From the NCBI RefSeq assembly GCF_020400605.1, contig NZ_JAINRD010000010.1, forward strand, positions 124,001 to 188,000: a stretch of DNA of 64,000 bases, in the 5' to 3' direction. Under the pieces are notes generated by a model, which did no database searches, was not told where the DNA came from, and saw only the letters and a program-made list of their open reading frames with translations. Made by a program: the position numbers and the translations under genes. The stretch is from Streptomyces aculeolatus. Lineage in GTDB: Bacteria; Actinomycetota; Actinomycetes; Streptomycetales; Streptomycetaceae. This document shows, one piece after another, positions 52,099 through 60,609 of this stretch; position 1 is the first letter of the stretch, and the number at the start of each line of letters is the position of its first letter.

Positions 52099-53055
52099 GT
52101 GGCCGACCGTACGGAGCAGGCGCGCGAGCCCGTGGCGCTCCGGGAGTTGACGTGGCTGGGCGGCAACCCGGGCGACGGCTGGTACGAGATGACCGGCGGG
52201 CTGATCCGCCTCCTCGAAGGCCGCGACCCCGCCCTGCACCTGACGCTGGCCGCCGGCGGCGGGCGGGAGAACCTGACCCGGATCCGCGACGGCGCGGGCC
52301 ATGTGGGTATGAGCACGGACGTCGTGGTGGCCGCGGCGTACAACGGCGGCCCGCCCTTCGACGCTCCGATGCCCGCCCTGCGGGTTCTGGGCACCGGGTG
52401 GTCGGCACTGCCGTACAACCTGCTGCGGGCGGCCGACGCCGGTGCCGGGTCCGGGTCCCGTCTCGGCGAGGCGATCACGGGGCGGCCCGGCGGGCGGTTC
52501 GGGGCGCCGCCGGAGGACACCACCGACGAGCTGATGTTCCGTGCCGTCGTCGGCCACTACGGCGCGACGTACGCCCGGATCCGCGCCTGCGGCGGCCGGG
52601 TGCTCCTCGACGGCTACGACGCGCTGGTCCGCGCCCTCCACGCCGGCGAGATCGACCACGTCTTCGGCGCGACGACACTGCCCTCCCCCGGCATCGCCGC
52701 CGCGGCCCGGGGCGTCCGGCGGGTCGAACTCGCCCCGCTGCCGGCGGACCTCATCGCCCACCTCGCCCGCCGCTACGGCTGCACCCCCGGCGCGATCCCG
52801 GCCGGCACCTATCCGGGCCTGCACACCGCGGACGTGGCGACGTGTTTCGCCGCCACCGTCCTCGTGGTCTCCGCGGAACTGGCCGACGGCACCGCGTACG
52901 CACTGACCCGGCTGCTGCTCGGCGCCCTCGACGGACTCCCCGGCGTACACCCGTCGCTGGCCGGGTTCAACCCGGCCACCGCCTGGCGCAACGTCCCCGC
53001 GCCGCTGCACCCGGGCGCCGCGCACGCCTACCGGGAAGCGGGCTTCATGGCCTGA
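52099..53055 (+). CDS. TAXI/NMT1-type substrate-binding protein, apparently not exported
   Basis: A 318-residue protein resembling TAXI-family solute receptors of TRAP transporters: GGNPGDGWYEMTGGLIRLLEG, HLTLAAGGGRENLTRIRDG, HVGMSTDVVVAAAYNG and a C-terminal LLLGALDGLPGVHPSLAGFNP. There is no signal peptide or lipobox in the frame, and no TRAP permease nearby. It may therefore act as a cytoplasmic sensor or enzyme. GTG 52099 is preceded by AGAGGCGGA; an ATG at 52069 is also in frame. Divergent from the PucR regulator. Confidence 0.65.
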   Translation: MADRTEQAREPVALRELTWLGGNPGDGWYEMTGGLIRLLEGRDPALHLTLAAGGGRENLTRIRDGAGHVGMSTDVVVAAAYNGGPPFDAPMPALRVLGTGWSALPYNLLRAADAGAGSGSRLGEAITGRPGGRFGAPPEDTTDELMFRAVVGHYGATYARIRACGGRVLLDGYDALVRALHAGEIDHVFGATTLPSPGIAAAARGVRRVELAPLPADLIAHLARRYGCTPGAIPAGTYPGLHTADVATCFAATVLVVSAELADGTAYALTRLLLGALDGLPGVHPSLAGFNPATAWRNVPAPLHPGAAHAYREAGFMA

Positions 53056-53093
53056 ACCCCGGCACCTCCAGGCGGAAGGCCCCCCAAGAGGAA

Positions 53094-53119
53094 GACCCGG
53101 ACGCCGGGGCGTCCGGGTC
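53094..53119. terminator. Bidirectional stem-loop terminator
   Basis: GACCCGGACGCC and GGCGTCCGGGTC form a perfect 12-bp arm pair around two bases. It lies between the convergent ends of the TAXI gene (53055) and the mini-peptide gene (53135). Confidence 0.7.
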
Positions 53120-53134
53120 CGTGGGGCCCGATCG

Positions 53135-53197
53135 TCAGTACCAGTACCAGCGTCGGGCTGGCTTGTTGGTGAAGATGCGTCGCATCGTCGCGGCCAC
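53135..53197 (-). CDS. Mini precursor peptide, C terminus ARRWYWY (candidate RiPP)
   Basis: A 20-codon gene: GTG start, an in-frame ATG four codons on, the body MRRIFTNKP, and the C-terminal tail ARRWYWY followed by TGA. It has a textbook ribosome site, AAGGAGGTGA at 53204-53213, six bases before the GTG, and the last three bases of that site are the stop codon of the P450. Translation should therefore be tightly coupled. A short basic leader and an aromatic C-terminal core beside a lone P450 is the arrangement of biarylitide and atropopeptide (tryptorubin-like) precursors. The core is probably the last four to six residues, crosslinked by the P450; this is inferred. Confidence 0.75.
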   Translation of the reverse strand: MAATMRRIFTNKPARRWYWY

Positions 53198-53203
53198 GGC
53201 TGC

Positions 53204-54361
53204 TCACCTCCTTCCCGTGTCGAGTGCGGGCGGGTGGTCCGGGGTGCGGTGCAGGACGAAGGGTCGCGGAACGTTGCCCTCCGACATGGCTGCGCGGGTG
53301 TCGCCGCCGGTGACGGCCAGGCGGGCGTGGCCGGTGAGGGCGGACAGGGTTTCGGTGAGCAGCGTCTGTGCCACCGCTGCGCCGGCGCAGCTGAAGGGCC
53401 CCGTGCCGAAAGGGATGTACGGGCCGTGTCCGCTGTCGCTGGCCCAGCGCTCGGGCCGGAACGCGCCCGGGGAGGCCCAGTGGCGTGCGTCGTGGTGCAG
53501 CAGGTACGGGCAGACGGAGAGCACCTCACCGGATGGGATGACGGTGCCACCGATGTCCATGGCGTGCGGGAGGGTACGCCCGAGCATCCAGGGCACCGGG
53601 CGGTGCCTCAGCGCCTCGCGCACGACGTGGTCGATCGCCCAGGGCCACGGTGCGGCCCCGGTGTGGTGCAGACAGGCCAGCAGCACCGACCAGGCCAGCG
53701 AGCCGCTGACAGGGGCCATGATCGCCCGGAACATCATCAGGTGCAGTTCGGCCACCACTCGGTCGGACACATCCGCTTCCGGGCATGCCGTGAGCACCGC
53801 GTCCAGCATGTCCCGCGGTTCGCCGGCGGGCTGGCGGCGGCGGCGGTGCGCCTCCTCGGTCACTGCGGCCAAGAGCCTGGCCCGTACGAGTTCCGCCCGG
53901 GCCCGCCGCCACACGTACCGCGAGCGCACCGCCACACCCCCGTGGGCGGCCTGCCGCATCAGCTCGCGGGAGCCGCCCGGTGTGCCGGGGTGCAGCAGGA
54001 CGTCCGCGAGGCAGCGGTGGACCAGCCGCGTGCCGGCGTCCGGCCACCGGCTGGCCGGCGGCAGTGCGGCCACGGCCCCGGGCAACGCGGCGCGGTAGTG
54101 CGGCACGGCGGTCCGCAGGAGGCTGCGCACCGCGCGGCCCAGCCCGGCCTGCGCGCCGCGGGCGGGCAGCAGTTCGCCGAAGAAGAGCGACCCGCCCGTG
54201 TGGAAGTCCGGATCCTGCAGCAGTGCCTGCGCCAGTTCGGTATCGCGGACGCACCAGCCACCCCACGGCAGCCGCATCACCCCGGCCGTGCTGCCGTGGC
54301 TCAGCTGCTCGATGCAGACGAGGGGATCCCGCAGCAAGCGGATCTTGTGCCTCATCCTCAT
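53204..54361 (-). CDS. Cytochrome P450, candidate RiPP crosslinking enzyme
   Basis: A 385-residue P450. The haem-ligand motif is FGTGPFSCAGAA with Cys325, the ExxR pair is Glu249/Arg252 in REALRHRP, and the meander has FRPERW. The I-helix is unusual: FRAIMAPVSGSLAWSVL (212-227) lacks the acid-alcohol pair used for oxygen activation in most P450s. ATG 54361 follows GGAGAGGGG. Its stop codon forms part of the ribosome site of the mini-peptide gene. A perfect 16-bp inverted repeat lies 44-81 bases upstream. No ferredoxin or ferredoxin reductase is adjacent. Confidence 0.88.
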   Translation of the reverse strand: MRMRHKIRLLRDPLVCIEQLSHGSTAGVMRLPWGGWCVRDTELAQALLQDPDFHTGGSLFFGELLPARGAQAGLGRAVRSLLRTAVPHYRAALPGAVAALPPASRWPDAGTRLVHRCLADVLLHPGTPGGSRELMRQAAHGGVAVRSRYVWRRARAELVRARLLAAVTEEAHRRRRQPAGEPRDMLDAVLTACPEADVSDRVVAELHLMMFRAIMAPVSGSLAWSVLLACLHHTGAAPWPWAIDHVVREALRHRPVPWMLGRTLPHAMDIGGTVIPSGEVLSVCPYLLHHDARHWASPGAFRPERWASDSGHGPYIPFGTGPFSCAGAAVAQTLLTETLSALTGHARLAVTGGDTRAAMSEGNVPRPFVLHRTPDHPPALDTGRR

Positions 54362-54404
54362 CCCCCCTCTCCGGTGTCCCGGCACGCGAAGCCGGAGCGC
54401 CCCG

Positions 54405-54442
54405 CAGCCGAGTGGAATCACCTGGCTGATTCCACTCGGCTG
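54405..54442. promoter_or_regulatory. Perfect 16-bp inverted repeat upstream of the P450
   Basis: CAGCCGAGTGGAATCA and its exact reverse complement flank a six-base loop (CCTGGC). It is far longer than a chance palindrome. It could be the operator of a dimeric regulator, or an RNA hairpin in the P450 leader acting as attenuator or stabiliser. Confidence 0.65.
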
Positions 54443-54881
54443 TCGGTGCATGTCAGCGGTGACCCCAAGGTGTGAGCGCACGCCGGTGCTCCGAACTGCC
54501 GCTACCGCCGCCACGCGACGCAGCCGCTCCTGCGTCCCCGCGCAGCGCACGCCTGGCGGCGCGCCCGCGGCAGCCCCGGCCCGGGCCCCTCCGGTACGGG
54601 GGATGCGCACGGTCACACGGATGAAGGAGTGCACGCCGGAGCACATCCGACCCCCGGTGGTACCGGCACGCCGCGCACGCCAGCTTCGACCGCCCGCGCC
54701 ACCCGCTGGGAGCCGGGGCCGACCGCGGCGGCTGACCCCGCGATGAGCCGCGCCGCGGAATACACCTGGTCTCATCACACGTTCTGCTCGCGAGTCCGCA
54801 CCGGGAGCGCCGGGGACAAGGGCCGCCGCCGCACCGGTGGGGACGTCGTTGAGAATGAGGGTGACAACGGTGAGGAGCCAG
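54443..54881. other. Intergenic stretch between P450 leader and AhpD-like gene
   Basis: I see no supported gene here. Short open frames on the plus strand lack ribosome sites and family features. It should contain the divergent promoters of the P450 and AhpD/pirin operons, but no clear hexamers were recognised. Confidence 0.4.
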
Positions 54882-55355
54882 ATGCGACCGTTCCTGGACA
54901 AGGTCATGCCGGAGGCGTGGCAGGCCGCGAGGTCCTACTCGGCGGCGATCCGCGACGCCGCGTTGGGCCGTGGGCTGGATCCGCAGGAGATCGAGCTCAT
55001 CAAGGTGCGCTCCTCGCAGCTCAACGGGTGTTCGTTCTGCCTGGACCTCCATTCCCGGGAGGCCCGGGAGGCCGGGGTCGCGCAGCAGAAGCTGGACCTG
55101 CTTCCGGCCTGGCGCGATTCCGGCGTCTACGCCGATCGCGAGACCGCCGCGCTCGCCGTCGCGGAGGCGGCCACCGTGCTGCCCCTCGGCGAAGACGCGC
55201 AGGCCGACCTGGAGGCGGCGCGCGACATCCTGGGTGAGGAGGGATTCGTCGCAGCCGAGTGGGTCGCGGTATCGATCAACATGTTCAACCGGATCTCCAT
55301 CCTCAGCCGGCATCCGGTACGCCCGCGAGGGCTGGACGGGAAGGTGATCCGGTGA
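54882..55355 (+). CDS. AhpD-like/carboxymuconolactone decarboxylase-family protein
   Basis: A 157-residue protein of the CMD/AhpD superfamily. The redox motif CSFC with the following His is seen in SSQLNGCSFCLDLHSREAR, as in AhpD-type peroxidase adaptors. The C-terminal AAEWVAVSINMFNRISILS helix is typical. ATG 54882 is chosen for GAGGAG four bases upstream; ATG 54855 is an alternative. The pirin start overlaps its stop (GTGA). It is likely part of an oxidative-stress operon. Confidence 0.8.
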   Translation: MRPFLDKVMPEAWQAARSYSAAIRDAALGRGLDPQEIELIKVRSSQLNGCSFCLDLHSREAREAGVAQQKLDLLPAWRDSGVYADRETAALAVAEAATVLPLGEDAQADLEAARDILGEEGFVAAEWVAVSINMFNRISILSRHPVRPRGLDGKVIR

Positions 55356-56392
55356 GCAACCTCGACGGACGTCCCGACCTGGCCGTGCTGGCTCCCGGTC
55401 AGCCGTGCACCGCCGTGGAGGTCCTTCAACCGCGGCTCGTGCCCCTGGGCGGGCCGCGGGCCATGACCGTGTACCGGACGCTGCCGCAGCGCAGCCGGTC
55501 CCTGGTCGGGGCGTGGTGCTTCCTGGACCACTACGGCCCCGACGACGTCTCGGCCACCGGCGGCATGGAGGTCGCCCGGCATCCCCACACCGGGCTGGCC
55601 ACCGTGTCCTGGCTGTTCACGGGCCGCATCGACCACCTCGACTCCGGCGGCAACGCGGCACAGGTGCGGCCGGGCGAACTGAACCTCATGATCGCCGGAC
55701 AGGGCATCACCCACTCCGAGATCAGCCCCACCGACGCCGACACCCTGCACGGCGTCCAACTCTGGTACGCACTCCCCGAGGCGACGCGCTTCGGCCCGAA
55801 CCACTTCGAGCACTACCGCCCCGAGCCCGTCACCGTGCCCGGCATGACCGCCCGGGTCTTCCTCGGCGACCTCCTCGGCTCGTCCTCCACCGTCCTGACC
55901 CGCACCCCCGACCTGCTCGGCGCGGAGCTGATGCTGGACCCGGGCGCCACGGTGACCCTCGACGTGCGGGCGGACTTCGAGCATGCCGCCCTCGCCGAGA
56001 CGGGCACGGCCGTGGTCAACGCCACCGATCTCGCACACCGCTGCCTGGCGTACGTACCGCCCGGCTCGGACACGCTCACGCTCACCGCCGGCCCGGACGG
56101 CGCCAGGCTCATCCTGCTCGGCGGCGTCCCGCTGGACGAGCAGATCGTCATGTGGTGGAACTTCGTGGGCCGCAGCCACGAGGAGATCGTCGAGTTCCGG
56201 CGCCGCTACCAGGCGGAGATCGGAGCCGAACCGGCCGACCCCGACGACGCTGGCAAACCGGAGCTGTTCGGGCCGTTCCCGCCCGACCAGCCGCCTGCAC
56301 TGCCCGCCCCGGTCCTGCCCACCACCCGCCTGCGGCCGCGCCGGCAGCCGCACGCCACGGAGAACACGCCACCAGAGGGAGGACGGCCATGA
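55352..56392 (+). CDS. Pirin-family bicupin protein
   Basis: A 346-residue pirin. Metal ligands are visible in the N-terminal cupin: HPHTG and, later, GQGITHSE. The C-terminal cupin has the usual LLGGVPLDEQIVMWWNFVGRSHEEI segment. Pirins bind Fe and some are quercetin dioxygenases or redox-sensitive regulators. It is flanked by coupled AhpD-like and GNAT genes (GTGA and ATGA overlaps). The C-terminal 40 residues are Pro/Arg-rich. Confidence 0.87.
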   Translation: MSNLDGRPDLAVLAPGQPCTAVEVLQPRLVPLGGPRAMTVYRTLPQRSRSLVGAWCFLDHYGPDDVSATGGMEVARHPHTGLATVSWLFTGRIDHLDSGGNAAQVRPGELNLMIAGQGITHSEISPTDADTLHGVQLWYALPEATRFGPNHFEHYRPEPVTVPGMTARVFLGDLLGSSSTVLTRTPDLLGAELMLDPGATVTLDVRADFEHAALAETGTAVVNATDLAHRCLAYVPPGSDTLTLTAGPDGARLILLGGVPLDEQIVMWWNFVGRSHEEIVEFRRRYQAEIGAEPADPDDAGKPELFGPFPPDQPPALPAPVLPTTRLRPRRQPHATENTPPEGGRP

Positions 56393-56751
56393 CGGACCAG
56401 CGCTTCGAGGTGCAGGATCGGCCCGAGGAGTCGCGCTACGTCCTCGTCGACCACGATGCCGCAAACCCTGCGGACCAGATCATCGGCGCGGAGGACTACG
56501 TCGACGTCGACGGTCCCGACGGCGTCCAGCGCGTGCTGTTCCACACCGAGGTGTCGGCGGACTACGCCGGGCAGGGCCTCGCCTCCCTGCTGGTCCGCGG
56601 TGCGGTCGACGATGTCGTGGCGCGCGGTTACGCCGTCGTCCCGGTCTGCCCGTACGTCGCCGGGTGGCTCCCCAGGCACCCCGAGTACGACGACCACGTC
56701 GTCAAGCCCAGACCCGACCACCTGCGCGCCGTGGACTCCCGGCAGAAGTAG
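56389..56751 (+). CDS. YjdJ-type GNAT N-acetyltransferase-like protein
   Basis: A 120-residue single-domain acetyltransferase-like protein. FHTEVSADYAGQGLASLLVRGA is the acetyl-CoA binding motif A (Q/GxGxA/G variant), and VVPVCPYVAGWLPRHPEY is the conserved C-terminal signature of the short YjdJ/Gtn subgroup. It ends the AhpD-pirin operon with an ATGA overlap. The substrate is unknown. Confidence 0.85.
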   Translation: MTDQRFEVQDRPEESRYVLVDHDAANPADQIIGAEDYVDVDGPDGVQRVLFHTEVSADYAGQGLASLLVRGAVDDVVARGYAVVPVCPYVAGWLPRHPEYDDHVVKPRPDHLRAVDSRQK

Positions 56752-56784
56752 CGGCGGTCAGGGGCCGTCGATGCCGGGGAGGCG

Positions 56785-58896
56785 TCATGCGCGCAGTGCG
56801 TCCAGGCCCTCCAACAGCTTGTCCGGGGTCGCCGGCAGGTCCCGTACGCGCACGCCGGTGGCGTTGAACACCGCGTTGACCACGGCCGACGGCGATCCCA
56901 CGATCCCGATCTCGCCGATGCCGCGCGTGCCCATCGGGTTGCTGTGCGGGTCCTCCTCGTCCAGCCAGACCGCGTCCAGGTCGCAGACGTCCGCGTGCGC
57001 GGCGATGTGGTAGTCGGCGAGGTCGTCGTTCACCACCTGCCCGGTGCGCGGGTCCAGCACGGTGTGCTCGTGCAGCGCCATCGACAGGCCCATGGTCATG
57101 CCGCCGATGAACTGGGAGCGGGCGGTGCGCGGGTTGACGATGCGGCCCGCGGAGAAGACCCCGAGCATCCGCGGCACGCGGATCTCGCCGGTGTCGGCGT
57201 CGACCCGTACCTCGGCGAAGTGCGCGCCGAAGGAGTGCAGCGCGTACTTCTTCTGGTCCGGGTTCTCCGGTGTGCCGGCGCGGGACTCGGCGCCAGGCGG
57301 CGGGTCGTCGCCGTGCTGTTCGCGGAAGGCGCGGACGGCCGCGACCACCGTCGACCCCCAGGACGCGAGGCCCGAGGAGCCGCCGGCCACCGTCGCCGGG
57401 GGCAGTGCGGTGTCGCCGATGTGCAGCGTCACGTCGTCCGGCGCCGCGTCCAGCGCGTCGGCGGCGATCTGGGTGAGTGTCGTCCAGGTCCCGGTGCCGA
57501 TGTCGGCCGCGCCGATCCGCACCGTCCAGCGGCCCGCGCCCTCGTGGCGGACCAGCGCCTCCGAGCCCTGGCTCGCGTAGTACGGGTACGTGGCCGACGC
57601 CACGCCGAGGCCCACCAGCTCCCGTCCCTCGCGGCGGGCGCCGGGAGCGGCGGCGCGCCGGTCCCAGCCGAACCGGCGGGCGCCCTCGCTCAGGCACTCC
57701 ACCAGCTTCCGCCCGGACCAGGGGCGCCCGGTCTCGGGGTCCTGCGGCGGGTCGTTGCGCACCCGCAGCTCGATCGGGTCCAGGCCGCAGGCGGCGGCCA
57801 GTTCGTCCATCGCGCACTCCAGCGCGAAGAGGCCCGGGCACTCGCCCGGTGCCCGCATCCAGGAGGGCACGGGCACGTCCAGCGCCGCCAGCCGGTGCGA
57901 CGTGCGGCGGTTGGCCGCGGAGTACATCATCCGGGTGCCGGTGGCCGTCTGCTCGGCGAACTCCTTGATACGGGCGGTGTGTTCGACCACGTCGTGGCTG
58001 ATCGCGGTGATCCGGCCGTCCGTTCCGCAGCCCAGCCGCAGGTGCTGGATCGTGGGGGTGCGGTGCCCGGCGAGCGTGAACATCTGCTGGCGGGTCAGCG
58101 CCAGCTTCACCGGCCGGCCCGGTACCGCCCTGGCGCACAGCGCGGCCAGCACGTCGTGCGCGTGCGGCATGCCCTTCGAGCCGAACCCGCCGCCGACGTG
58201 CGGAGAGATCACCCGCACCTGGTCGGCCTCCAGCCCGAACAGCGGGGCGAGGGCGGTGCGTACGGTGTGCACGCCCTGCGTGGAGGCGTAGAGCAGCAGC
58301 CGCACCGGGGAGTCCGGCTGCCATACGGCGACCGTGGTGTGCGGCTCCATCGGGTTGTTGTGCTCCATCGGTGTCGTGTACGTGACGTCGACGGTGACCG
58401 GGGCCCGCTCCATCGCCGCGTCGACGTCGCCCTCCCCGGTGTCGGTGGCGAAGAAGGGGTTGACGGTCTCCGGGGCGTACAGGTCGTCGCGGTCGGCACG
58501 CAGCTCGACGTCTGGCCGCTCGTCCTCGTATGCGATCCGCACCAGGGAGGCAGCGTGCCGGGCGGTCTCCGCGTCCGCGGCGACCACCGCGCCCACGAGC
58601 TGGCCGCGGAACGCGATCCGGCCGGACTGCAGCACCGCCAGCTCCTCGTCGCCGGTCTCCTCGAGCCGGGGTGCGTCGCGGTGGGTGAGCACGGCCGCGA
58701 CGCCGGGGCAGGCCGCGGCCGCCTCGGTGTCCACGCCGGTGATCCGGCCGCGGGCGACGGCGGCCTGCACCGGATGGACGTAGAGCGGGTCTTCGACGGG
58801 ATGCTCGAAGGCGTAGCGGGCGGTCCCGGTCACCTTGGCCGGGCCGTCCAGACGCTCCAGCGGAGTGCCGACGGCGCGGGGGCGGAGAGTGGTCAT
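56785..58896 (-). CDS. Molybdenum hydroxylase, molybdopterin-binding subunit (YagR-like)
   Basis: A 703-residue large subunit of the xanthine oxidase/aldehyde oxidase family. Signatures include VGAVVAADAETARHAA, TTPMEHNNPMEPH, HVGGGFGSKG, GECPGLFALECAMDELA, and in the last third SNPMGTRGIGEIGIVG, whose Glu is the expected active-site residue. It overlaps the FAD subunit (ATGA). The three-subunit order (2Fe-2S, FAD, Mo) matches periplasmic aldehyde oxidase-like YagTSR, but no Tat signal is seen on the small subunit. No molybdenum-cofactor maturation gene is in the window. Confidence 0.88.
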   Translation of the reverse strand: MTTLRPRAVGTPLERLDGPAKVTGTARYAFEHPVEDPLYVHPVQAAVARGRITGVDTEAAAACPGVAAVLTHRDAPRLEETGDEELAVLQSGRIAFRGQLVGAVVAADAETARHAASLVRIAYEDERPDVELRADRDDLYAPETVNPFFATDTGEGDVDAAMERAPVTVDVTYTTPMEHNNPMEPHTTVAVWQPDSPVRLLLYASTQGVHTVRTALAPLFGLEADQVRVISPHVGGGFGSKGMPHAHDVLAALCARAVPGRPVKLALTRQQMFTLAGHRTPTIQHLRLGCGTDGRITAISHDVVEHTARIKEFAEQTATGTRMMYSAANRRTSHRLAALDVPVPSWMRAPGECPGLFALECAMDELAAACGLDPIELRVRNDPPQDPETGRPWSGRKLVECLSEGARRFGWDRRAAAPGARREGRELVGLGVASATYPYYASQGSEALVRHEGAGRWTVRIGAADIGTGTWTTLTQIAADALDAAPDDVTLHIGDTALPPATVAGGSSGLASWGSTVVAAVRAFREQHGDDPPPGAESRAGTPENPDQKKYALHSFGAHFAEVRVDADTGEIRVPRMLGVFSAGRIVNPRTARSQFIGGMTMGLSMALHEHTVLDPRTGQVVNDDLADYHIAAHADVCDLDAVWLDEEDPHSNPMGTRGIGEIGIVGSPSAVVNAVFNATGVRVRDLPATPDKLLEGLDALRA

Positions 58897-59891
58897 CGCC
58901 TTGCCTCCGTGAGGTCGCGCAGGACCGCAACGATGGTGTTGCGGGCCAGCGGCACCTTGTACGCGTTGCCGTCCCGTACCTCGGCTGCGGCCAACTCGGC
59001 GCCGGCGGCCAGGCGGAAGGACTCCTCCGTCGCGGGGGCGCCGCGCAGCACGTCCTCCGCCCGCCCGGCGCGCCACGGCTTGTGGGCGACGCCGCCGAGC
59101 GCGACCCGCGCGTCCCGTACGACACCGCTGTCGTCGTCCACGTCCAGCGCGGCGGCGACCGACACCAGGGCGAAGGCGTAGCTGGCGCGCTCGCGGACCT
59201 TGCGGTACGTCGACCACCGGGTCATGGCGCTCGCCGGCGGCAGCTCGACGGCGGTGATCAGCTCACCGTGCGCCAGCACCGTGTCCCGCTCCGGGGAGTC
59301 CCCCGGCAGCCGGTGCAGATCGGCGAGCGGCAGCGAACGGGCGCCGTCCGCGCCGAGCACATGCACCGTCGCGTCCAGGGCGAGGAGGCCCACCGCCATG
59401 TCGGAGGGGTGCACGGCGATGCAGTGCTCGGAGGCCCCGAGCACCGCGTGGTGACGGTCCCAGCCGCCGATCGCGGCGCAGCCGGAGCCGGGCTCGCGCT
59501 TGTTGCACGGGGTGGTGACGTCCTGGAAGTAGCGGCAGCGGGTGCGCTGCAGGAGGTTGCCGCCGGTGGTGGCGGTGTTGCGCAGCTGCCCGGAGGCGCC
59601 GGAGAGCAGCGCGCGGGCCAGCGCCGGGTAGCGCTGCCGTACGAGGGGGTGGGCGGCCAGGTCGCTGTTGCGCACCGCCGCGCCGACGCGCAGCCCGCCG
59701 CCGGGCGTCTCCTCCACCTCCGTGAGAGGCAGCCGCGACACGTCGACGAGCATGTGCGGCGCGGCGACGCCGAGCTTCATGTGGTCGACCAGGTTGGTGC
59801 CGCCGCCGAGGAACACGGCGTCCGGACGGGCGGCGACGGTGGCCACCGCCTCCTGGGCGTCGGCGGCCCGGCGGTACTCGAAGGGGATCAC
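58893..59891 (-). CDS. Molybdenum hydroxylase, FAD-binding subunit (YagS-like)
   Basis: A 332-residue FAD subunit. VFLGGGTNLVDHMKLG is the FAD-binding loop and TTGGNLLQRTRCRYFQD the second motif. The extra Cys cluster (RCRYFQDVTTPCNKREPGSGC) is the 4Fe-4S binding insertion known from 4-hydroxybenzoyl-CoA reductase and YagS-type subunits. GTG start overlapping the small-subunit stop. Confidence 0.88.
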   Translation of the reverse strand: MIPFEYRRAADAQEAVATVAARPDAVFLGGGTNLVDHMKLGVAAPHMLVDVSRLPLTEVEETPGGGLRVGAAVRNSDLAAHPLVRQRYPALARALLSGASGQLRNTATTGGNLLQRTRCRYFQDVTTPCNKREPGSGCAAIGGWDRHHAVLGASEHCIAVHPSDMAVGLLALDATVHVLGADGARSLPLADLHRLPGDSPERDTVLAHGELITAVELPPASAMTRWSTYRKVRERASYAFALVSVAAALDVDDDSGVVRDARVALGGVAHKPWRAGRAEDVLRGAPATEESFRLAAGAELAAAEVRDGNAYKVPLARNTIVAVLRDLTEARR

Positions 59892-60436
59892 GACGCCCCC
59901 CGCGATGCCGTCGCGGTCTCGCGCAGCGCGGCGACGATGTTCACGTACGCCCCGCACCGGCACAGGTTGCCGCTCATCCGCTCGCGGATCTCCCCGTCGT
60001 CGAGCGGAGCGGGCGAGTCCGGCGCGCCGGGCGGCGCCAGGTCCCGGGTGACGTGGCTGGGGTGGCCGGCCTCCGCCTCGTCGAGCATGCCGACCGCGGA
60101 GCAGACCTGGCCGGGTGTGCAGTAGCCGCACTGGAAGCCGTCCTGCTCGATGAACGCCTGCTGCACCGGGTGCAGTCCGCCGTCACCTCGTACCTCGCCG
60201 AGCCCCTCGGCGGTGACCACCTGGTCGCCGTCGTGGGCGACGGCGAAGGTCAGGCAGCTCAGCTGCCTGCGGCCCTCCAGGAGCACCGTGCAGGCGCCGC
60301 ACTGGCCGTGGTCGCAGCCCTTCTTCGGTGAGGTCACCCCCAGACGCTCACGCAGTGCGTCGAGCAGGGTGGTGCGCGAGTCGACCGTCACGGCCCTCTC
60401 GGTGCCGTCCACCCGCAGGGTGATCCGGTGTTCCAT
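59888..60436 (-). CDS. Molybdenum hydroxylase, 2Fe-2S subunit (YagT-like)
   Basis: A 182-residue small subunit with two 2Fe-2S sites: plant-ferredoxin-type CDHGQCGAC with a later Cys (SCLTF), and the all-helical site CGYCTPGQ plus NLCRCGAYVNI. First gene of the three-gene operon, ATG with GGGAGG upstream. It passes electrons from the Mo subunit to the FAD subunit. Confidence 0.9.
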   Translation of the reverse strand: MEHRITLRVDGTERAVTVDSRTTLLDALRERLGVTSPKKGCDHGQCGACTVLLEGRRQLSCLTFAVAHDGDQVVTAEGLGEVRGDGGLHPVQQAFIEQDGFQCGYCTPGQVCSAVGMLDEAEAGHPSHVTRDLAPPGAPDSPAPLDDGEIRERMSGNLCRCGAYVNIVAALRETATASRGAS

Positions 60437-60609
60437 ATGCCGCCTCCCGGGGCGCTCCGGTGTCGGTCCCAGCGCAGGGGTACCACGCTGCGCCGGGCGA
60501 AAACCCGGTGACCGCGCCGACGCTCACAACCGGACATTACCGATAAAAAGCCCGGATCCGGAGCCATGGAACCCGCGGCGCGTGTCGCCCCGCACCACCG
60601 GCCGTGCCG

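Noticed and set aside
53183..53185. ATG as the start of the mini-peptide instead of GTG 53197
   Set aside because: The perfect ribosome site is correctly spaced (six bases) for GTG 53197; from the ATG it would be 18 bases. The ATG stays possible, but the core region is the same either way.
54624..54746. Plus-strand frame with a purine-rich start (ATGAAGGAG) between the P450 and AhpD-like gene
   Set aside because: The translation is Pro/Arg-rich without features, and codon third positions do not show the expected GC bias of real genes here.
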